Origin: Ectopseudomonas composti
Lineage (GTDB): Bacteria; Pseudomonadota; Gammaproteobacteria; Pseudomonadales; Pseudomonadaceae
NCBI RefSeq assembly: GCF_900115475.1
Contig: NZ_FOWP01000009.1
Coordinates: 124,001-188,000, forward strand
Length of the DNA: 64,000 nt
Direction of reading: 5' to 3'
Below are positions 34,873-43,669 of the stretch, one piece after another (position 1 is the first letter of the stretch; the number at the start of each line of letters is the position of its first letter). Both the position numbers and the translations under genes were made by a program. A model generated the notes under the pieces. It did not search any database and was not told where the DNA came from. It saw nothing but the letters and a program-made list of their open reading frames with translations.

Positions 34873-35640
34873 TCAGGCAGACTGCTGTTGTACCGCCTGC
34901 ATGCCGCTGTCGTCCTTGAGCTTCACGCCACTCAGTTGCAGGCGCAACGCCTGGCGTGCCAGGTAGTCGAGCTTGTGTGCAGCCAGCTCGTAGGGCAGGC
35001 CTTCTGGGCGCACATTGGAGATGCAGTTGCGGGCACTGTCCAGGCAGCCCACGCGCGGCGCGTAGGTCAGGTACAGGCCGAGGCTGTCCGGCGAGGTCAG
35101 CCCCGGCCGCTCGCCGATCATGACGATCACCAGGCGCGCGCGCAGGGCTTCACCGATGCCATCGCCAATCGCCACACGGCCCTGTTCGGCCAGCACTACT
35201 GGTGTGTTGGCCCAGTCGCTGTCGAAGCGTTCGCGAAAGATCTGCAACAGCGGCAGGGCATGGCGCTGAACCGCTACGGCCGACAAACCATCGGCCAGCA
35301 CGATGGCGATCTCAGGCGCGGGCAGTTCGTGCTGCAGTTGCACCTGGCAGTCGCTGTGCAGATGACGGCCGTGATCCGGGCGCAGCAGGTAGGTTTGCCG
35401 GTCTTCGGCGTTGCTGCGTACTTTCAAGGTGCGAAAGCCCGCCGCATGCAGCTGATGCTTGAGTTCGCTGAAATCCAGCGGACGATGCACCGCATCGCGC
35501 GCTTGGGCATGGGCCAGGCCGAACTTCAGCACTTCGCTGGTGGGCAGGCTGCAGCCGACGCGGCCGAGTGCGATACGCGCCGAGGTATGCGCGCGCAACT
35601 CATCCCAGGGGTTGTGCTGGATCAGGTCGATGTCTTTCAT
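34873..35640 (-). CDS. eutC: Ethanolamine ammonia-lyase small subunit
   Basis: 255 aa. With EutB it forms the coenzyme-B12 enzyme that splits ethanolamine into acetaldehyde and ammonia. NPWDELRAHTSARIALGRVG near the N-terminus, AHAQARDAVH near 63, and IGERPGLTSPDSLGLYLTY split around 195-213 are typical EutC stretches. Starts within the eutB stop (ATGA). No other eut gene, microcompartment gene or permease is in the window, so this is the short, compartment-free Pseudomonas type. Confidence 0.95.
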   Translation of the reverse strand: MKDIDLIQHNPWDELRAHTSARIALGRVGCSLPTSEVLKFGLAHAQARDAVHRPLDFSELKHQLHAAGFRTLKVRSNAEDRQTYLLRPDHGRHLHSDCQVQLQHELPAPEIAIVLADGLSAVAVQRHALPLLQIFRERFDSDWANTPVVLAEQGRVAIGDGIGEALRARLVIVMIGERPGLTSPDSLGLYLTYAPRVGCLDSARNCISNVRPEGLPYELAAHKLDYLARQALRLQLSGVKLKDDSGMQAVQQQSA

Positions 35641-37034
35641 CAGGCCGCTCCGGAAATCTGTGGCAACTGCTTGAGCAGGTGATGGCCGCTACCGATCTCA
35701 CGCAGCCGGCCGCCGGGTTCAGTAATGGCCATGCGCGCCAGCCAGGCATCGAATTCCGGCGCACGCTTCAGGCCCAGTACGTTGCGCAGGTACAGCGCAT
35801 CGTGGAACGAGGTGCTCTGGTAGTTGAGCATGATGTCGTCGGCGCCCGGGATGCCCATGATGAAGTTGATACCGGCCGCGCCGAGCAGGGTGAGCAGGCT
35901 GTCCATATCGTCCTGATCGGCTTCGGCGTGGTTGGTGTAGCAGACATCGCAGCCCATCGGCAGGCCTAGCAGCTTGGCGCAGAAGTGGTCTTCCAGGCCG
36001 GCGCGAATGATCTGCTTGCCGTCGTAGAGGTATTCCGGGCCGATGAAGCCGACCACGGTATTGACCAGCAGCGGGCGAAACTCGCGAGCCACGGCATAGG
36101 CGCGAGCCTCGCAGGTCTGCTGGTCGACGCCATGGTGGCCGCCGGCCGATAGCGCACTGCCCTGGCCGGTTTCGAAGTACATGACGTTGTCACCGAGCGT
36201 GCCGCGACCAAGCGATAAGGCCGCCTCGTGGGCTTCGCGCAGAATGGCCAGGGATACGCCGAAACCGGCGTTGGTCGCCTCGGTGCCGGCGATGGACTGG
36301 AACACCAGGTCGATCGGCGCACCGGCCTCGATGGCCTGGATCTGCGTGGTGACGTGGGTCAGCACGCAGCTCTGCATCGGGATTTCGAAGTGCTGGCGCA
36401 CCTCGTCCATCATCTGCCACAGGCGCATCAGGGTTGGCAGCGAATCACTGGCTGGATTGATACCCACCGTGGCGTCGCCGGAGCCATAGAGCAGGCCGTC
36501 GAGCATGCTGGCGGCGATGCCGCGTACATCGTCGGTGGGATGGTTGGGCTGCAGACGTACGGCGAGATGACCGGGCAGGCCCAGGGTGTTGCGAAAGCGC
36601 GTGACCACCTGGCATTTGCGCGCTACCAGAATCAGGTCCTGATTGCGCATCAGCTTGCTCACCGCTGCGACCATCTCCGGCGTCAGGCCTGCGGCCACGG
36701 CAGCCAGACGTGTGCTGTCGGTCTTCTCCAGTAGCAGCCAGTCACGCAGATCAGCCACGGTTAGATGGCTGATCGGGGCAAAGGCTGCGGCCTCATGGCG
36801 GTCGATGATCAGGCGGGTGACTTCGTCGTTTTCGTAGGGAATCAGCGCCTCGTCGAGGAAGCGCTTGAGCGGCACTTCGGCCAGCGCCAGCTTGGCGGCC
36901 ATACGCTCTTCGTAGGTAGCGGCAGCGAGCCCGGCCAGGTAGTCGCCGGAGCGTGCCGGGCTGGCCTTGGCCATCAGTGTCTTGAGATCGGCAAAGCGGT
37001 AGACCAGGTTGCCGATGGTGGTTTGGTAGGGCAT
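35640..37034 (-). CDS. eutB: Ethanolamine ammonia-lyase large subunit
   Basis: 464 aa, normal length. The barrel subunit that binds substrate and cobalamin. GDATVGINPASDS (about 187-199), THVTTQIQAIEAG (about 230-242) and YFETGQGSALSAGGHHG (about 290-306) are hallmark EutB segments; CDVCYTNHAEADQDDMD is near 362-378. Start at 37034 (MPYQTTIGNLVY). Divergent from the CBS-kinase/receiver pair across about 230 bases. Confidence 0.96.
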   Translation of the reverse strand: MPYQTTIGNLVYRFADLKTLMAKASPARSGDYLAGLAAATYEERMAAKLALAEVPLKRFLDEALIPYENDEVTRLIIDRHEAAAFAPISHLTVADLRDWLLLEKTDSTRLAAVAAGLTPEMVAAVSKLMRNQDLILVARKCQVVTRFRNTLGLPGHLAVRLQPNHPTDDVRGIAASMLDGLLYGSGDATVGINPASDSLPTLMRLWQMMDEVRQHFEIPMQSCVLTHVTTQIQAIEAGAPIDLVFQSIAGTEATNAGFGVSLAILREAHEAALSLGRGTLGDNVMYFETGQGSALSAGGHHGVDQQTCEARAYAVAREFRPLLVNTVVGFIGPEYLYDGKQIIRAGLEDHFCAKLLGLPMGCDVCYTNHAEADQDDMDSLLTLLGAAGINFIMGIPGADDIMLNYQSTSFHDALYLRNVLGLKRAPEFDAWLARMAITEPGGRLREIGSGHHLLKQLPQISGAA

Positions 37035-37266
37035 GGCTGCAACCCGTAGCAAAGAGGGTGTGCTTGCCGTGCAGTGCTCGTGCCAGAGGCCCAACTGCTA
37101 TTCAGCTGTGGCCTGCGCAAGGGGCCAGCGGCGATTTGGCGAATGAAAAAGGTGCAAGGGCAGGGTAAGCGCACCTGCCTGGCGCACAGTTGCGAGATGC
37201 CTGTCACATGATGGCAATCTGGTGCTGTTTGAATGTCGGCTTTCCGATAGCAGGGGGAGGCCGTTC

Positions 37267-38571
37267 GTGACCCATGCCAGAGCGTTGCAGTCGCTGCTGC
37301 GAGCCGTGAAGCCGCTCGCCGCGTCGATGAGTATCAACGAGGTCGCCGACCTGTTTCTGGCGGCTGAACACCGCGCCTTTCTCTCCTTGCCGGTGGTGGA
37401 CGAGAACAACCGGCCGCTCGGCCTGGTCAGCCGCGCCACGCTGCAGGACATCTTCATGCAGCGCTTCGGGCGCGACCTGCGAGGCCGCCATCCGGTTGGC
37501 GAGGTGATGAACGACGCGCCGCTCATCGTCAGCCTGGAAGCCAGCCTGGAAGAGGCTTCCAAGCAGGTCACCGCCCAGCTGCAATACCCGATCACCGAGG
37601 ACTTCGTCCTGATCGATGCCCAGGGCAAATACTGCGGCTTGGGTACGGTGCTGGATCTGCTCAAGGCCATGGAAGCGCGCGTCGCCCAGCGCAACCGCGT
37701 ACTGCGCCAGGCGCTGGTGGACCTCAAGGAATCCCAGGCGCAACTGCTGCAATCGGAGAAGATGGCCTCGCTCGGGCAGATGGTCGCCGGCGTCGCCCAC
37801 GAGCTGAACACGCCGCTGGGCTATGTGAAGAACAACGTGCAACTGCTGCGTGAATTGAGTGAGCCACTGTTCGAATTGGCCGCCGCGCAGGCGCGCCTGG
37901 GCCACTGCCTGAACGATCCCGATTGCGACGAGGCGAGCCTCGCTCAGGCGCTGCAGGTTGCCGAGGAGGCCCGCCAGCACGCGGCGCCGGAGTTGCTGGC
38001 CGAGGATTTGCAGCAACTCTACGGCGACACCCTGTACGGCCTGGAGCAGATCGCCGAGCTGGTGGTGGGCCTCAAGGATTTCGCCCGTCTCGACCGCGCC
38101 ATGAGCGAAGAGATCGACCTCAACGACTGCATTCGCAGCGCACTGCTGATCGCTCGTAACCACATCAAGGACAAGGTCGAGGTGGTGCAGCAGCTCGGCG
38201 AGCTGCCGCGCATCGCCTGTGCGCCCTCGCAGATCAACCAGGTGCTACTCAACCTGCTGACCAACGCCGCCCAGGCCATTGATGGCCTGGGGCGCATCCA
38301 GATTCGCAGTTGGGCCGATACCCAGGGTGTGCATGTCTCGCTGCAGGACAACGGGCGTGGCATGCCGCCCGAGGTCATGGCGAAGATCTTCGATCCCTTC
38401 TTCACCACCAAGCCGGTCGGTCAAGGCACCGGCCTCGGTTTGTCCATCAGCTACAAGATCGTCCAGGACCACGGCGGGCAGATTCGCGTTGCCTCCGAAC
38501 CGGGACGTGGCACGCGCTTTCTCATCAGCCTGCCGTTGCCCGCTACCGTCGCCATGAAAAGGAGCGCCTGA
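37267..38571 (+). CDS. CBS-domain sensor histidine kinase
   Basis: About 434 aa, no membrane segment, so cytoplasmic. Two CBS-like repeats (about 8-62 with FLSLPVVDENNRPLGLVSR, and 63-130 with DFVLIDAQGKYCGLGTV) are joined by a coiled coil to a HisKA/HATPase core. The phospho-acceptor is His178 in GVAHELNTPLGY; N-box NLLTNAAQAI near 331, DNGRGM, and GTGLGLSI near 385. GTG at 37267 follows AGGGGGAGG; an earlier GTG at 37222 is less good. Stop overlaps the regulator start. CBS pairs often sense adenosyl compounds, which would suit the B12-dependent neighbour eutBC; inference only. Confidence 0.85.
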   Translation: MTHARALQSLLRAVKPLAASMSINEVADLFLAAEHRAFLSLPVVDENNRPLGLVSRATLQDIFMQRFGRDLRGRHPVGEVMNDAPLIVSLEASLEEASKQVTAQLQYPITEDFVLIDAQGKYCGLGTVLDLLKAMEARVAQRNRVLRQALVDLKESQAQLLQSEKMASLGQMVAGVAHELNTPLGYVKNNVQLLRELSEPLFELAAAQARLGHCLNDPDCDEASLAQALQVAEEARQHAAPELLAEDLQQLYGDTLYGLEQIAELVVGLKDFARLDRAMSEEIDLNDCIRSALLIARNHIKDKVEVVQQLGELPRIACAPSQINQVLLNLLTNAAQAIDGLGRIQIRSWADTQGVHVSLQDNGRGMPPEVMAKIFDPFFTTKPVGQGTGLGLSISYKIVQDHGGQIRVASEPGRGTRFLISLPLPATVAMKRSA

Positions 38572-39479
38572 TGTCTGCACCCGTTCGCATTCTCTTCGTC
38601 GACGACGAGGAGCGTATTCTGCGCAGCCTCGCGATGCAGTTTCGTCGCCACTACGAGGTCCTGACCGAGAGCGATCCGCTGCGTGCATTGCAGCGCCTGA
38701 GTGAGGAACACATCCACGTGTTGGTCAGCGATCAGCGCATGCCGCAGATGAGCGGGGCACAGTTGCTGGCGGAAGCGCGCGAGATCGCGCCGAACACCCT
38801 GCGCATTCTGCTGACCGGTTATTCCGATTTGGATGCGGCGGTGGACGCTTTGAACAATGGCGGTATCTTTCGCTACCTGACCAAACCCTGGGACCCGCAG
38901 GAGATGGCCTTCACTCTGCGCCAGGCCGCCGAACTGGCCGTGCGTCAGGTGCAGCCGCTGCAATCCGTCGCCAGCGAAAAACTCAGTGCACCGCTCTCGG
39001 TACTGCTGCTGGACGATGAGCCGGACACGCTTGGCGTGGTCGGCGAGTTCTGCGTCGCGGGCGGGCATCGCCTGCTACGCGCGCGCAACCTGGCCGAGGC
39101 CATGCTGCAACTCAATAACGAGAGCGTGGACATTCTGGTCAGCGACCTCAAACTGGCGGGTGACGATACCGCGCCGTTGCTCAAGACGCTGGCGCAGGCT
39201 CATCCGCGGCTACTGAGCCTGGTGGTCACGCCGTTTCAGGACACTCAGGCGTTGCTGCGACTGGTCAACGAGGCGCAGATATTCCGCTACCTGCCCAAGC
39301 CAGTCCGTCGTGGTCTGTTCGAGAAGGGGCTCAAGGCCGCTGCCGAGCAGGCGCTGATCTGGCGCGCGCAACCGGTGGTCAGTCGCCTGGCCGAGGTGCC
39401 TCGTGACGAGCGTGAACAGGAGAAGGTCGGCAGCCTGCTGGGCATGCTCGGGCGCCTGCGCGAACGGCTGATTGCCTGA
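38571..39479 (+). CDS. Double-receiver response regulator without output domain
   Basis: 302 aa. Receiver 1 (about 5-125): acidic pair DDEE at 11-14, phospho-acceptor Asp54 in VSDQRM, Thr in LLTGYS, Lys in TKPW. Receiver 2 (about 141-265): DDEP at 148-151, Asp192 in VSDLKL, Thr in VVTPF, Lys in PKPVR. Both sets look complete. The last 35 residues are a charged helix, and no DNA-binding, GGDEF, EAL or HD-GYP domain is visible. ATGA overlap with the kinase gene. It probably works through protein contacts or as a phospho-relay step. Confidence 0.88.
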   Translation: MSAPVRILFVDDEERILRSLAMQFRRHYEVLTESDPLRALQRLSEEHIHVLVSDQRMPQMSGAQLLAEAREIAPNTLRILLTGYSDLDAAVDALNNGGIFRYLTKPWDPQEMAFTLRQAAELAVRQVQPLQSVASEKLSAPLSVLLLDDEPDTLGVVGEFCVAGGHRLLRARNLAEAMLQLNNESVDILVSDLKLAGDDTAPLLKTLAQAHPRLLSLVVTPFQDTQALLRLVNEAQIFRYLPKPVRRGLFEKGLKAAAEQALIWRAQPVVSRLAEVPRDEREQEKVGSLLGMLGRLRERLIA

Positions 39480-39500
39480 CTGTTTGGCTGCCCTAAGCTT

Positions 39501-39619
39501 TCGCGGCTGAAGCCGCTCCTACGGGGCAGTGAATATCTGCAGGAGCGGCTGGGCGGCATTCCGCTTCAGCCGCGATGCCCTGGTGCCGAAGCCAAGGCCC
39601 CGGATGGCATCCGGGCTAC
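39501..39619. repeat. Three palindromic units before pyrF
   Basis: TCGCGGCTGAAGCCGCTCCT (from 39501), an inverted counterpart AGGAGCGGCTGGGCGG (39541-39556) closing with CCGCTTCAGCCGCGA (39561-39575), then a GCCCGGAT-family unit CCCCGGATGGCATCCGGG (from 39598, ending GCTAC). Same families as elsewhere in the window. Confidence 0.82.
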
Positions 39620-39673
39620 AGATCAGTCTGAGAGTCGGGCTTCAGTCGCGACCAGCGTCGAGATGCTTTGCGC

Positions 39674-39679
39674 TACAAT
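39674..39679 (+). promoter_or_regulatory. Putative pyrF -10 element
   Basis: TACAAT in GCTACAATGCGCGG, 33 bases before the chosen ATG. No good -35 is visible 17 bases upstream. Confidence 0.4.
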
Positions 39680-39712
39680 GCGCGGCGTTTTTCACCTGCT
39701 CGAGACCTGCTC

Positions 39713-40414
39713 ATGTCCGCCTGCCAAACCCCGATCATCGTCGCCCTCGACTTTCCTAGCCGTGATGCCGCTCTGGCGCTGGCCGATCAGCTCGATCCGG
39801 CGCTGTGCCGGGTCAAGGTCGGCAAGGAATTGTTCACTCGCAGTGGTCCGCAAGTGGTTGAGGCGTTGCAGGCCAAGGGTTTCGAGCTGTTCCTCGATCT
39901 GAAATTCCACGATATCCCCAACACCACGGCGATGGCGGTCAAGGCCGCTGCGGAGCTGGGCGTGTGGATGGTCAACGTGCACTGTTCCGGCGGCCTGCGC
40001 ATGATGGCGGCCTGCCGTAACGAACTGGACAAACTCACCGGCACCAAGCCGCTGTTGATCGGTGTGACGGTGCTGACCAGCATGGAGCAGCAGGACCTGG
40101 CCGGCATTGGCCTGGACGTGCCGCCGCAGGAGCAGGTGCTGCGTCTGGCCGGCCTGGCTGCCGATGCCGGACTCGATGGCCTGGTCTGCTCGGCGCAGGA
40201 AGCGCAGGCGCTGAAGGTCGCGCAGCCGCGCCTGCAACTGGTGACGCCGGGCATTCGTCCCGCCGGCAGCAGCGCAGACGACCAGAAACGCATCCTCACC
40301 CCGCGTCAGGCGCTGGACGCCGGCTCCGATTACCTGGTGATCGGCCGCCCGATCAGCCAGGCCGCCGATCCGGCACAGGCGCTGGCGGCGGTGGTTGCCG
40401 AACTGCAAGGCTGA
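39713..40414 (+). CDS. pyrF: Orotidine 5'-phosphate decarboxylase
   Basis: 233 aa TIM-barrel enzyme that makes UMP from OMP, the last step of pyrimidine synthesis. LFLDLKFHDIPNTT (about 58-71) carries the Asp-Lys-Asp catalytic cluster, and VTPGIRPAGSSADDQKR (about 178-194) the phosphate-gripper loop. Start at the ATG at 39713 (MSACQTPIIVALD), with the frame open 15 codons further upstream. Monocistronic, followed by a palindromic repeat. Confidence 0.97.
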   Translation: MSACQTPIIVALDFPSRDAALALADQLDPALCRVKVGKELFTRSGPQVVEALQAKGFELFLDLKFHDIPNTTAMAVKAAAELGVWMVNVHCSGGLRMMAACRNELDKLTGTKPLLIGVTVLTSMEQQDLAGIGLDVPPQEQVLRLAGLAADAGLDGLVCSAQEAQALKVAQPRLQLVTPGIRPAGSSADDQKRILTPRQALDAGSDYLVIGRPISQAADPAQALAAVVAELQG

Positions 40415-40419
40415 GCCCT

Positions 40420-40487
40420 GTAGCCCGGATGAAATCCGGGGCGGTCTGGCATGTCATCCGATCTGTCCCGGATTTCATCCGGGCTAC
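40420..40487. repeat. GTAG-headed palindrome, GCCCGGAT family, after pyrF
   Basis: GTAGCCCGGATGAAATCCGG (from 40420) pairs perfectly with CCGGATTTCATCCGGGCTAC (ending 40487). Spacer about 26 bases. It may act as a hairpin at the pyrF 3' end. Confidence 0.88.
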
Positions 40488-40632
40488 CCGCTGATCGCGG
40501 CACCGCGCTGGTGGAGTCCTCATCAGCGCTTTGCATGACCTGTCACTCCAGAGCCTGATAGTGCTGCTCTGCGCGCTGCCGCCTGGCTAGACTCCTCGCC
40601 AATTCAACAAGAATCGCTGCGAGGAAGCACAG

Positions 40633-41394
40633 ATGAGCATGACGTTCTCCGGCCAGGTCGCCCTGGTCACCGGCGCTGCGGCCGGTATTGGCCGTGCCAC
40701 CGCCCAGGCCTTCGCTGGCGAAGGGCTCAAGGTGGTGGTTTCCGATGTCGACGTGGCCGGTGGCGAGGGCACCGTCGAGCTGATTCGCGCAGCTGGCGGC
40801 GAAGCTTGCTTCGTGCGTTGCGACGTGACCCGCGATGCCGAGGTCAAGGCGCTGATGGACGCCACCGTGGCGCAATACGGTCGCCTGGACTATGCCTTCA
40901 ACAACGCCGGTATCGAGATCGAACAGGGCAAGCTGGCCGACGGCAACGAAGCTGAGTTCGACGCCATCATGGACGTCAACGTCAAAGGCGTGTGGTTGTG
41001 CATGAAGCACCAGATTCCGTTGCTGCTGGCCCAGGGCGGCGGTGCCATCGTCAACACTGCCTCGGTCGCCGGCCTGGGGGCCGCGCCGAAGATGAGCATC
41101 TACGCCGCCTCCAAGCATGCGGTGATTGGCCTGACCAAATCCGCTGCGATCGAGTACGCCAAGAAGAAGGTGCGAGTGAACGCGGTCTGCCCGGCGGTGA
41201 TCGACACCGACATGTTCCGCCGCGCCTATGAAACCGATCCGAAGAAGGCCGAGTTCGCCGCCGCCATGCACCCGGTCGGGCGCATCGGCAGGGTCGAGGA
41301 GATTGCTGCTGCCGTGCTCTATCTGTGCAGCGACCACGCCGCGTTCACCACCGGCCAGGCGTTGGCCGTCGACGGTGGCGCCACTGCGATATAA
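40633..41394 (+). CDS. SDR family oxidoreductase
   Basis: 253 aa classical SDR. TGAAAGIGRATAQAF (about 13-27), NNAGIE near 88-93, catalytic Ser in NTASVAG near 141-147, YAASKHA (about 157-163), and C-terminal QALAVDGGATAI. Its own ribosome site (GAGGAAG) lies before the ATG. It stands between pyrF and a BASS-type transporter on the same strand with gaps of over 100 bases, so it is probably independent. Substrate not predictable. Confidence 0.9.
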   Translation: MSMTFSGQVALVTGAAAGIGRATAQAFAGEGLKVVVSDVDVAGGEGTVELIRAAGGEACFVRCDVTRDAEVKALMDATVAQYGRLDYAFNNAGIEIEQGKLADGNEAEFDAIMDVNVKGVWLCMKHQIPLLLAQGGGAIVNTASVAGLGAAPKMSIYAASKHAVIGLTKSAAIEYAKKKVRVNAVCPAVIDTDMFRRAYETDPKKAEFAAAMHPVGRIGRVEEIAAAVLYLCSDHAAFTTGQALAVDGGATAI

Positions 41395-41506
41395 CGGCTC
41401 TAGCCCGGCCGTCTGCACGTCGGCTAAGGTTGGCTCGCAGGGCCACTGCCAGCAGTGGCCCTGACTCAGCACAATCCTGCCAGGTTCAACTGGAGCGATA
41501 ACAATA

Positions 41507-42403
41507 ATGACCGCCGATCCCTTGCTGACGTTTTTCCTTCCCGCTGCGCTGGGCATCATCATGCTCGGGCTTGGTCTGTCACTGAGCCTGGACGACTTCG
41601 CCCGTGTGGCTAAATTCCCCAAACCCGTGCTGATCGGGCTGGCCTGCCAACTGCTGTTGTTGCCGCTGGCGTGCTTCTTCCTGGCCAAGGCCTTCGGCCT
41701 GGCACCGGCGCTGGCCGTCGGCCTGATGCTGTTGGCCGCCTCGCCGGGTGGCACCACCGCCAACCTCTACAGCCACCTGGCCCACGGCGACGTGGCATTG
41801 AACATCACCCTCACCGCGGTCAACTCGGTGATCGCGATTCTGACCATGCCGCTGATCGTCAACCTGTCGCTGGCCTACTTCATGTCCGCCGATCAGGCCA
41901 TCCCGCTGCAGTTCGCCAAGGTGGTGCAGGTGTTCGCCATCGTCCTCGGCCCGGTGGCCATCGGCATGTGGCTGCGCAGCCGTTTCCCGGGGTTCGCCGA
42001 GCGCATGCAGAAACCGGTGAAGATCATCTCGGCGCTGTTCCTGCTGCTGATCATCCTGCTGGCGGTGGCCAAGGATTGGCGCACCTTCGTCGATTACGCG
42101 CCTGCGGTGGGCGGCGCTGCGCTGGCCTTCAACCTGCTGAGCATGGCGGTGGGCTACTGCGTGCCACGTTTGCTCAAGCTCAATCTGCGTCAGGCCATCG
42201 CCATCGCCATGGAAATCGGCATCCACAACGGCACTCTGGCCATCGCCCTGGCGCTGAGCCCGGCGCTGCTGAACAACCCGACCATGGCGATTCCGGCGGC
42301 CATCTACAGCCTGATCATGTTCGTTACCGCGGCGCTGTTCGGGCTGTGGGTCAACCGTATGCACGGCGCCGAACTGGCTCACGAAACGGTGGCTGAACAG
42401 TAG
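41507..42403 (+). CDS. Bile acid:sodium symporter (BASS) family transporter
   Basis: 298 aa inner-membrane protein with nine to ten hydrophobic segments. LLAASPGGTTANLYSHLAHG (about 79-98) is the characteristic BASS crossing region, and MEIGIHNGTLAIAL (about 235-248) the second. Bacterial members take up small organic acids or bile-acid-like anions with sodium; the substrate here is unknown. The TAG stop is supplied by the GTAG head of a palindromic repeat. Confidence 0.9.
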   Translation: MTADPLLTFFLPAALGIIMLGLGLSLSLDDFARVAKFPKPVLIGLACQLLLLPLACFFLAKAFGLAPALAVGLMLLAASPGGTTANLYSHLAHGDVALNITLTAVNSVIAILTMPLIVNLSLAYFMSADQAIPLQFAKVVQVFAIVLGPVAIGMWLRSRFPGFAERMQKPVKIISALFLLLIILLAVAKDWRTFVDYAPAVGGAALAFNLLSMAVGYCVPRLLKLNLRQAIAIAMEIGIHNGTLAIALALSPALLNNPTMAIPAAIYSLIMFVTAALFGLWVNRMHGAELAHETVAEQ

Positions 42404-42478
42404 GGTGCGCCGTGCGCACCGCTTATCCAGTGGTGCGCACGGCGCACCCTACCGCTCGTAGCCCCGATTGCATCGGAG
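42400..42478. repeat. Perfect GTAG-headed palindrome overlapping a stop codon
   Basis: GTAGGGTGCGCCGTGCGCAC (from 42400) pairs without mismatch with GTGCGCACGGCGCACCCTAC (ending 42452). The TAG at 42401-42403 is the stop of the BASS gene. A degenerate GCCCGGAT-family unit (GTAGCCCCGATTGCATCGGA, from 42458) follows up to the benE stop. Confidence 0.88.
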
Positions 42479-43669
42479 TTAGCGCTTGCCCCAGTTGAGC
42501 ACGGCCAGGGTCAAGAGGCCGGCTACGATGCCCCAGAATGCTGAGCCGACGCCGGCCAGGGTCATGCCGGAGGCAGTGACCAGGAAGGTGATCAGCGCCG
42601 CTTCGCGTTCGTTGGGCTCGCTCATCGCCTGGGTCAGGCCGCCGATGATCGAAGCGAACAGTGCCAGAGCGGCGATGGACAGGATCAACGCCGCCGGCAG
42701 TGCTGCGAACAGCGAAGCCAGGGTGGCGCCGAAGATGCCGGCGATGGCGTAGAACACCCCACACCAGACCGCCGCGGTATAGCGCTTGCGGGGATCCTCA
42801 TGGGCCTCCGGGCCGGCGCAGATGGCGGCGCTGATGGCGGCCATATGAATGCCGTGGCTGCCAAACGGCGCCATCAGGATCGATACCAGGCCGGTGCTGG
42901 TGAGCAGCGGTGAGGCCGGCACGTCATAACCATTGGCGCGCAGCACCGCCATGCCCGGCAGATTTTGCGAGGCCATGGCGACGATGAACAGCGGAATGCC
43001 GATGCTGATCGCAGCAGCCAGGGAGAAGCTCGGTGTCGTCCATTCAGGTTTGGCCAACTGCAGCTGGAAGTCTGTGAAATCCAGCAAACCGAAGGCTCCG
43101 GCCAGCACGCTACCGACGATCAGCGCAGAGAGCACCGAGTAACGCGGCCACAGGCGTTTGCCGAGCAGGTAGGCGAGCAGCATGGCAATCACCAGAATGG
43201 GTTGTTGCTCGGCCGCCACGCAGATTTCCAGGCCGATCTTGAACAGCACGCCGGCTAGCAGGGCGGCGGCGATGGAGGCCGGGATGCGGCGCATCAGGCG
43301 GTCGAAGGTGCCGGTCAGGCCGATCAGCACGATCAGCCCCGAGGCCAGGATGTAGGCGCCGATGGCCTCACCGTAGGACACCTGCGGCAGGCTGGTGATC
43401 AGCAGCGCGGCGCCAGGGGTGGACCAGGCGATCATCACCGGCGCGCGATAACGCAGCGACAGCACGATGCAGCACAGCGCCATGCCGATCGACAGCGCCC
43501 AGATCCATGAGGAAATCTGCCCAGCTGTGAGGCCGGCAGCTTGGCCGGCCTGGAACATCAGCACCAAGGAGCTGGTATAGCCGGTGAGCATGGCGATAAA
43601 GCCAGCGACCACGGCCGAAGTGGAGGTGTCCGCCAGTGGGCGCAGGCGAGTAGGAGCGGCGTCTTGCAT
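42479..43669 (-). CDS. benE: Benzoate/H+ symporter BenE family transporter
   Basis: 396 aa with about 12 hydrophobic segments. The N-terminal PLADTSTSAVVAGFIAML, the internal YRAPVMIAWSTPGAALL, and SHGIHMAAISAAICAGPEAHEDPRKRY in the second half are typical of BenE. Benzoate uptake is the known role of the family; no benzoate catabolic genes are in the window, so the substrate could differ. The ATG overlaps the stop of the LysE gene (ATGA), so the two membrane proteins are co-translated. Confidence 0.9.
   Translation of the reverse strand: MQDAAPTRLRPLADTSTSAVVAGFIAMLTGYTSSLVLMFQAGQAAGLTAGQISSWIWALSIGMALCCIVLSLRYRAPVMIAWSTPGAALLITSLPQVSYGEAIGAYILASGLIVLIGLTGTFDRLMRRIPASIAAALLAGVLFKIGLEICVAAEQQPILVIAMLLAYLLGKRLWPRYSVLSALIVGSVLAGAFGLLDFTDFQLQLAKPEWTTPSFSLAAAISIGIPLFIVAMASQNLPGMAVLRANGYDVPASPLLTSTGLVSILMAPFGSHGIHMAAISAAICAGPEAHEDPRKRYTAAVWCGVFYAIAGIFGATLASLFAALPAALILSIAALALFASIIGGLTQAMSEPNEREAALITFLVTASGMTLAGVGSAFWGIVAGLLTLAVLNWGKR

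Noticed and set aside
37180..37195. TGGCGC-N4-TTGC resembling a sigma-54 promoter before the CBS kinase
   Set aside because: The GG and GC elements are 9 rather than 10 bases apart, and no enhancer-binding regulator is near.
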